DNA of 18,319 bases, taken from contig CAMWOK010000025.1 in the NCBI GenBank assembly GCA_947175845.1, positions 1-18,319 on the forward strand, written 5' to 3'. This DNA is from an uncultured Lachnospiraceae bacterium. Lineage in GTDB: Bacteria > Bacillota > Clostridia > Lachnospirales > Lachnospiraceae. Numbering within the stretch: the stretch's first letter is position 1; every line of letters begins with the position of its first letter. Shown piece after piece: positions 14,426 through 18,319 of this stretch. Made by a program: the position numbers and the translations under genes. Below the pieces are notes generated by a model. It was not told the origin of the DNA, did not search any database, and worked only from the letters and a program-made list of their open reading frames with translations.

Positions 14426-15833
14426 AGAAATTGAAATAGATAAACGGGTTGTACGCATTGTTGCTGATAAACGACACACTGACAAACAGGCTCACGACAA
14501 TTCCTGCGGCATATACAGCCTGCCAGACTCTGCTGTCCTTCAAACGCGCGTCAATGCGCGGCATGATCGGCGCGCAGCCGACGACTGCAAATACAAAGTA
14601 TATCCAGTTCTGCGCAATGTATGCCCACACAGCCTTGTCAACAATTCCCTTCGCACCGATACCAAACATTGCCTTGATGTACAAAAAGGCATTGCCCATC
14701 CCCGCCGAGCGGAAGATCACCCACCCGATAATCACCAGCACCATCGTGTAAATGTGCCCCCACCAGTAGTTCTTACTGCCAAGACCGGTCAGCTTCTCGA
14801 AAGTCAGTATCACAAAATACATCAGTCCCCACGCGATGAACGTCCAGTTTGCGCCGTGCCACATTCCGGTCAGCACCCACACGACAAAGAGGTTGAACAC
14901 CAGCCGCGGCTTTGAAACCCTGCTGCCGCCCATCGGAAAGTACACATAGTCCCGAAACCAGGTCTGCATCGAGATGTGCCACCTGCGCCAGAACTCTGAC
15001 ACGGTTCTTGAGATATAGGGATAGTTGAAGTTCTCCTCAAAGTGAAAGCCAAACATCTGTCCAAGCCCGATCGCCATGTCGGAATACCCGGAGAAATCAA
15101 AAAAGATCTGGAGCGTGTAGGCGACTGCGCCAAGCCAGGCCATCCCCATGGACGCCTGGAACTCGCCGTTGATAATCAGTCCAAACGCGTTGTCCGCGAC
15201 CACCGCCATATTGTTGGCCACCAGAACCTTCTTGCCAAGACCGATACAGAACCGGGTGACGCCCGCCGAGAAGTCCGCAAAATTCTCAACGCGGTGTTCT
15301 ATCTGCTCCGCGATCGTCTCATACCGGACGATCGGCCCCGCGATCAGCTGCGGAAACAGCGCGATATAGAGTCCGACCTGCAGCGGATTGCGCTGTACCC
15401 TGCCGCGCCGCCGGTACACGTCAATCACGTACGACATCGCCTGAAATGTATAGAAGGATATGCCGATCGGAAGCGGTACAATCGGCACCGGAATATTGGT
15501 GTGCAGAAAACGGTTGATCTGCAGCACCGTAAACTCACTGTACTTAAACCACCCCAGCGTGCCGATATTGACCAGCACCAGCAGCACAAACAGAATGTTC
15601 ACAGCCGCCTTCCTGTCGCGGAACGCGTCCACCGCAATGCCAAACAGCCAGTTGACCAGAATCGTTCCAATCATCAAAAACACATACGTCGGCTCGCCCC
15701 ACGCGTAGAAAAAGAGGCTTGCCGCCAGCAGAAATATATTTTTTAAGGTCGTGGTCTTTCGCAGCAGCGCGTAGTACACCACCAGCACAACCGGAAAAAA
15801 CACAAACAAAAAAACCTCACTTGGGAAAAGCAT
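14424..15833 (-). CDS. MBOAT-family O-acyltransferase (AlgI/DltB-like, copy 1)
   Basis: The 469-residue polytopic membrane protein carries the AlgI signatures in order: AASLFFYAWGEPTYVFLM (37-54), LPIGISFYTFQAMSYVIDVYR (121-141), FPQLIAGPIVRYE (160-172), FDFSGYSDMAIGLGQMFGF (245-263), SEFWRRWHIS (279-288) and GMWHGANWTFIAWGL (323-337). His326 in WHGA is the expected active-site histidine. The GGAGG is 9 bases before the ATG at 15833, which is 1 base after the dapF stop, so both are likely co-translated. The DHHW-like partner gene follows. It shares family, motif order and partner type with the MBOAT at 9661-11139, from which it is separated by the sigma/anti-sigma and DUF4358 genes. Which polymer and which acyl group are involved cannot be told. 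Confidence 0.95.
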   Translation of the reverse strand: MLFPSEVFLFVFFPVVLVVYYALLRKTTTLKNIFLLAASLFFYAWGEPTYVFLMIGTILVNWLFGIAVDAFRDRKAAVNILFVLLVLVNIGTLGWFKYSEFTVLQINRFLHTNIPVPIVPLPIGISFYTFQAMSYVIDVYRRRGRVQRNPLQVGLYIALFPQLIAGPIVRYETIAEQIEHRVENFADFSAGVTRFCIGLGKKVLVANNMAVVADNAFGLIINGEFQASMGMAWLGAVAYTLQIFFDFSGYSDMAIGLGQMFGFHFEENFNYPYISRTVSEFWRRWHISMQTWFRDYVYFPMGGSRVSKPRLVFNLFVVWVLTGMWHGANWTFIAWGLMYFVILTFEKLTGLGSKNYWWGHIYTMVLVIIGWVIFRSAGMGNAFLYIKAMFGIGAKGIVDKAVWAYIAQNWIYFVFAVVGCAPIMPRIDARLKDSRVWQAVYAAGIVVSLFVSVSFISNNAYNPFIYFNF

Positions 15834-15834
15834 C

Positions 15835-16731
15835 TCACATTTCCTCCCGCATTATCATTTTCTCATCAATCTCGCCGTCAAACACGGTCGCCGCCGGCCC
15901 TGTCATGTACACCAGATTTTCCTGCCTGTCCCACTCGCACAGGATATCGCCGCCAGGCACCCTGACCGTAACTTTTGTGTCCGTCAGTCCGTTCAGCACA
16001 CACGCCACAACCGTCGCACAGCATCCTGTCCCGCAGGCCAGCGTCTCCCCTGTGCCGCGCTCCCAGACGCGCATCTGCACGCAGCCGCGGTCAATCACCC
16101 GCACAAACTCCGTGTTGGTCCGCTCCGGAAAGCGCTCGTGCTTCTCAAAATACGGCCCGACACCCTGTATGTCAAACTCTCTGATGTCAAACTCTTTCAT
16201 GTCAAACTCCGCCGTCTCCTCGAGGAACACGACCGCGTGTGGATTTCCCATCGACACGCAGGTCATCTTGTACGCCCTGCCATTCACCGAAATCTCCTCG
16301 CTGACAACCTGCTCATTTTCTGACACGACAGGTATCTGCGCCGCGCCAAGGACAGGCGCGCCCATATTGACCCTGACAGTCGAAACCTTTCCGTCCTCTC
16401 CGAGTGCAAGGTCGAGATATTTTACCTTTCCAAAGCTTTCTATCGCGATCGTGGTCTGGTCTGTCAGTCCGTAGTCATAGACGTACTTCGCCACACAGCG
16501 GATGCCGTTTCCGCACATCTGCGCCCTCGTTCCGTCCGCATTGTACATCTCCATCTCAAACGCAGCATTCTTTCCCGGGTTGATAAAGATCACACCGTCC
16601 CCGCCGATGCCAAAATGTCTGTCGCTGAGCCGTCTGACCAGCTTTGGCTTTTTGTCCGCGTCAATCTGCTCCGCAAACCCGTTTACATAGATATAATCAT
16701 TGCCGCACCCGTGCATTTTCGTAAATTTCAT
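15835..16731 (-). CDS. dapF: Diaminopimelate epimerase
   Basis: The enzyme interconverts LL- and meso-diaminopimelate for lysine and peptidoglycan synthesis in the cytoplasm. The 298-residue protein starts MKFTKMHGCGNDYIYVNGF and has both catalytic cysteine motifs: Cys73 in AQMCGNGIRC and Cys233 in TLACGTGCCA, with RHFGIGGDGVIFI (38-50) and NADGTRAQ between them. The start at 16731 is preferred; GGAAAGGA lies 8 bases upstream, whereas the longer frame to 16779 runs into the ManC gene and adds residues foreign to the family. Residues 176-190 contain three copies of EFDxx (see the tandem repeat entry), making the protein longer than the usual 275-285. It lies between a mannose-nucleotide gene and an O-acyltransferase gene, an uncommon place for dapF. 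Confidence 0.95.
   Translation of the reverse strand: MKFTKMHGCGNDYIYVNGFAEQIDADKKPKLVRRLSDRHFGIGGDGVIFINPGKNAAFEMEMYNADGTRAQMCGNGIRCVAKYVYDYGLTDQTTIAIESFGKVKYLDLALGEDGKVSTVRVNMGAPVLGAAQIPVVSENEQVVSEEISVNGRAYKMTCVSMGNPHAVVFLEETAEFDMKEFDIREFDIQGVGPYFEKHERFPERTNTEFVRVIDRGCVQMRVWERGTGETLACGTGCCATVVACVLNGLTDTKVTVRVPGGDILCEWDRQENLVYMTGPAATVFDGEIDEKMIMREEM
16165..16210. repeat. Three-copy 15-bp tandem repeat inside dapF
   Basis: The core atgtcaaactc occurs at 16169-16179, 16184-16194 and 16199-16209 with an exact 15-base period. On the coding strand it encodes EFD-x-x three times in a row, in frame. Ordinary DapF proteins have a single such strand-turn here, so two extra units add 10 residues without breaking the frame. 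This suggests replication-slippage expansion. Confidence 0.85.
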
Positions 16732-16735
16732 ATCC

Positions 16736-18085
16736 TTAGTCCTTTCCCGTATAAGACGTTTCTGACCAGCTCCAGTCAAACACCTCTTTATCGCCTTCCG
16801 TGTTGTCCTCGCTGATCTGAACGGATATCAGATGCAGATCCGCAAAGGCCCTGATCGCGTGCTTTTGCCCTCTCCTGATAGAGATTGTATCCCCGCGCGA
16901 AAGCTTCGTCAGACATCCGTCCACAACAAGCTCGCCCTGGCCGTTCACCACCGTGACAACCTCGTCCTTGTACCGGTGCATGTGATAGTCCTGCGCGCCT
17001 CCCGCATGGATCGTGACGTGCTTCGTGAGCGATTTTGTCCCGTCCGCGTACTGGCTGTAGTCGTAGACCTTGTACTCACCCCAGCGCCGCTCCTCGTACA
17101 TGGGCCGCTTGTCAATGTTCTCCACATAGGGCTTGATATAAGAACTCTTGTGCTTGTCTGACACCAAAATCCCGTCCTGCCCCGCCGCTATGACAAGATT
17201 TTGCGTACCGAGCGCCACCACTGGTATGGAAAGCTCATTGACCACGTGGGTGTTGACGCACGCTTCACCCATTATGACATCCCCGATGCTCTCCTCCTTC
17301 ATCTCCTCCGTCAGCGTATTCCACGTGCCGATATCCTTCCACGCACCGCTGTACAAAACGACCGCAAGATCCTCTGCTTTCTCGACAACCTCATAGTCAA
17401 AGCTGTTCTTTTTCAAGTCCGCATAGTGTGCCGTCACATCAGAGAAATCCCTGCTTTCCAGGTATTTGTCAGCGATCCCCATCAGATATTTTAACCGGAA
17501 CGCAAACACGCCTGCATTCCAGAGCGCCCCCTGCTCAATCAGGGATCGCGCCGACGCCTCGTCCGGCTTTTCCTTAAACCCTGTGACCCTGCCGTTCTCC
17601 CCGGGTATCATATATCCATATTTCTCAGAGGGGTAGGACGGCGCGATCCCCATCAGTACGATGTCCGCCCCACCCTGCTGCACGCGCTCATCCATCTTCT
17701 TGAATGTCTCAAAGTATTCCACATCCACATAAGGGTCGACCGGGAGCACGATCACAGTCTCCTCCGGATCCATGTTCTTGCGCGATTCCAGATAGGACGC
17801 CGCAAGCACGATTGCCGGAAAGGTATTTCTGCGCTCCGGCTCCACCACGATATCCACATCATCCGGCAGCTGTCCCCTGATGGACTCAACCTGCGTGGCG
17901 GATGTCGCCACCACGATATCCGCGCGGATTCCCGCCTCGGCAATCTGGCGGTACACGCGCTGTACCATGGATTCCCGGCCGCCGCTGGCATCGCTTAACA
18001 GCTTCAAAAACTGCTTTGACCGGATCTCATTTGACAAAGGCCACAGACGTTTTCCAGAACCGCCCGACAACAAAACGATATTCAT
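16736..18085 (-). CDS. Mannose-1-phosphate guanylyltransferase with C-terminal mannose-6-phosphate isomerase-like cupin
   Basis: The 449-residue protein opens with MNIVLLSGGSGKRLWPLS and SKQFLKLL, the nucleotidyltransferase signature (LxGGSGxRLWPLSR..KQF) of ManC/CpsB-type enzymes, which make GDP-mannose from GTP and mannose-1-phosphate. Further matches are VVEPERRNTFPAIVLAA (about 80-96), VIVLPVDPYVD, FKEKPDEASA and LWNAGVFAF. Residues about 335-440 are a cupin (ERRWGEYKVYDY, YHMHRYKDEVVTVVNGQGEL, RRGQKHAIRA), as in the bifunctional family. AGGAGG lies 10 bases before the ATG at 18085. It is the first gene of the minus-strand block, and dapF overlaps the SD region just after its stop. The product would supply mannose or fucose units for a surface polysaccharide, fitting the O-acyltransferases downstream. 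Exact bifunctionality is not shown. Confidence 0.88.
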   Translation of the reverse strand: MNIVLLSGGSGKRLWPLSNEIRSKQFLKLLSDASGGRESMVQRVYRQIAEAGIRADIVVATSATQVESIRGQLPDDVDIVVEPERRNTFPAIVLAASYLESRKNMDPEETVIVLPVDPYVDVEYFETFKKMDERVQQGGADIVLMGIAPSYPSEKYGYMIPGENGRVTGFKEKPDEASARSLIEQGALWNAGVFAFRLKYLMGIADKYLESRDFSDVTAHYADLKKNSFDYEVVEKAEDLAVVLYSGAWKDIGTWNTLTEEMKEESIGDVIMGEACVNTHVVNELSIPVVALGTQNLVIAAGQDGILVSDKHKSSYIKPYVENIDKRPMYEERRWGEYKVYDYSQYADGTKSLTKHVTIHAGGAQDYHMHRYKDEVVTVVNGQGELVVDGCLTKLSRGDTISIRRGQKHAIRAFADLHLISVQISEDNTEGDKEVFDWSWSETSYTGKD

Positions 18086-18237
18086 ATCTCATTTTCCTCC
18101 TACTATTATCCAACCAGGAACCTTTACAACACTTCACATCATATTTTTCCAAACATGCTCCGGTTTTGTCATTCTAAAAGCATATTCCTGCCACGGCGCT
18201 CATACCATTATAAAAAGAACAAGAATGGAGTCTTCAA
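18086..18237. other. Divergent intergenic region
   Basis: This 152-base AT-rich gap separates the minus-strand ManC gene from the plus-strand gene at 18238. On the plus strand a TATAAA (18209-18214) could be a -10 for the right-hand gene. On the minus strand TATGAT and GATAAT are weak -10 candidates. No convincing -35 box, hairpin or operator was found. Confidence 0.4.
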
Positions 18238-18319
18238 ATGAGCTCTAACACTAAAATTGTCGTGCTTCGCTCAAAGGAATTAGTCTATGCACTTGTGCTT
18301 CTGGTTGTGAGTGTACTTA
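18238..18319 (+). CDS. Partial small membrane protein, start only
   Basis: From ATG at 18238 the plus strand stays open to the window edge (27 codons). It reads MSSNTKIVVLRSKELVYALV and then a hydrophobic LLVVSVL stretch, that is, a short cytoplasmic head followed by a membrane helix. GGAG lies 7 bases before the ATG. The head resembles a small membrane-anchored protein recalled from Lachnospiraceae genomes, but that is from memory and the rest is missing, so no function is given. Confidence 0.6.
   Translation, partial: MSSNTKIVVLRSKELVYALVLLVVSVL

Noticed and set aside
14357..14485. Longer N-terminus for DHHW copy 1, starting at 14485
   Set aside because: It would overlap the MBOAT gene by about 60 bases, place 43 non-family residues before the signal anchor, and has no good SD.
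16732..16779. Longer N-terminus for DapF, starting at 16779
   Set aside because: The added 16 residues overlap the ManC gene and precede the conserved MKFTKMHGCGND start; the ATG at 16731 has the better SD.

Overview
The window looks like the chromosome of an anaerobic, moderately GC-rich Bacillota bacterium of the Lachnospiraceae type. The evidence is strong AGGAGG-type ribosome binding sites, several families common in that group (DUF6485, DUF4358, DHHW/AlgJ-like proteins paired with MBOAT acyltransferases), and fused substrate-binding/permease ABC proteins. The genus cannot be fixed from sequence alone. Nearly everything is on the minus strand. Only a partial small membrane protein at the right edge (18238 onward) reads on the plus strand, divergent from the long minus-strand run.

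Right block, transcribed right to left from about 18085 to 8412: a ManC-type mannose-1-phosphate guanylyltransferase with a C-terminal cupin, diaminopimelate epimerase (dapF), an AlgI-like MBOAT O-acyltransferase with its DHHW/AlgJ-like partner, an ECF sigma factor with a one-TM anti-sigma candidate, a DUF4358 lipoprotein, then a second MBOAT and a second DHHW protein. The block ends in a clear rho-independent terminator at 8349-8400. It reads as an envelope or exopolysaccharide block: sugar-nucleotide supply, a peptidoglycan precursor enzyme, two O-acylation machines, and an envelope-stress type regulator between them.

Left block, starting from an extended -10 promoter at 8279-8287: an unusual lipoprotein that fuses three substrate-binding modules to an ABC permease, its ATPase, and a dicarboxylate-symporter-family (SDF/DAACS) carrier. 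The ATPase carries a C-terminal, and the symporter an N-terminal, extension resembling a degenerate RsbW-type (GHKL) ATPase domain. Further left come a Cys-rich DUF6485 protein, a VOC-fold (glyoxalase-like) protein, a MIF-family tautomerase, a ribose-binding-protein-like lipoprotein, a STAS anti-sigma-factor antagonist, and the start of a nonribosomal peptide synthetase condensation domain (HHxxxDG motif visible) that runs off the left edge.

The left block is the most interesting part. A STAS protein, two transport proteins with RsbW-like appendages, two different lipoprotein sensors/importers, a MIF homologue and an NRPS start lie together. This suggests nutrient-signal-dependent partner switching linked to a small-molecule pathway. 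The grouping is seen in the sequence; the functional link is inference. No RNA genes, insertion sequences, CRISPR arrays or riboswitches were recognised, and no intergenic stretch exceeds 300 bases.
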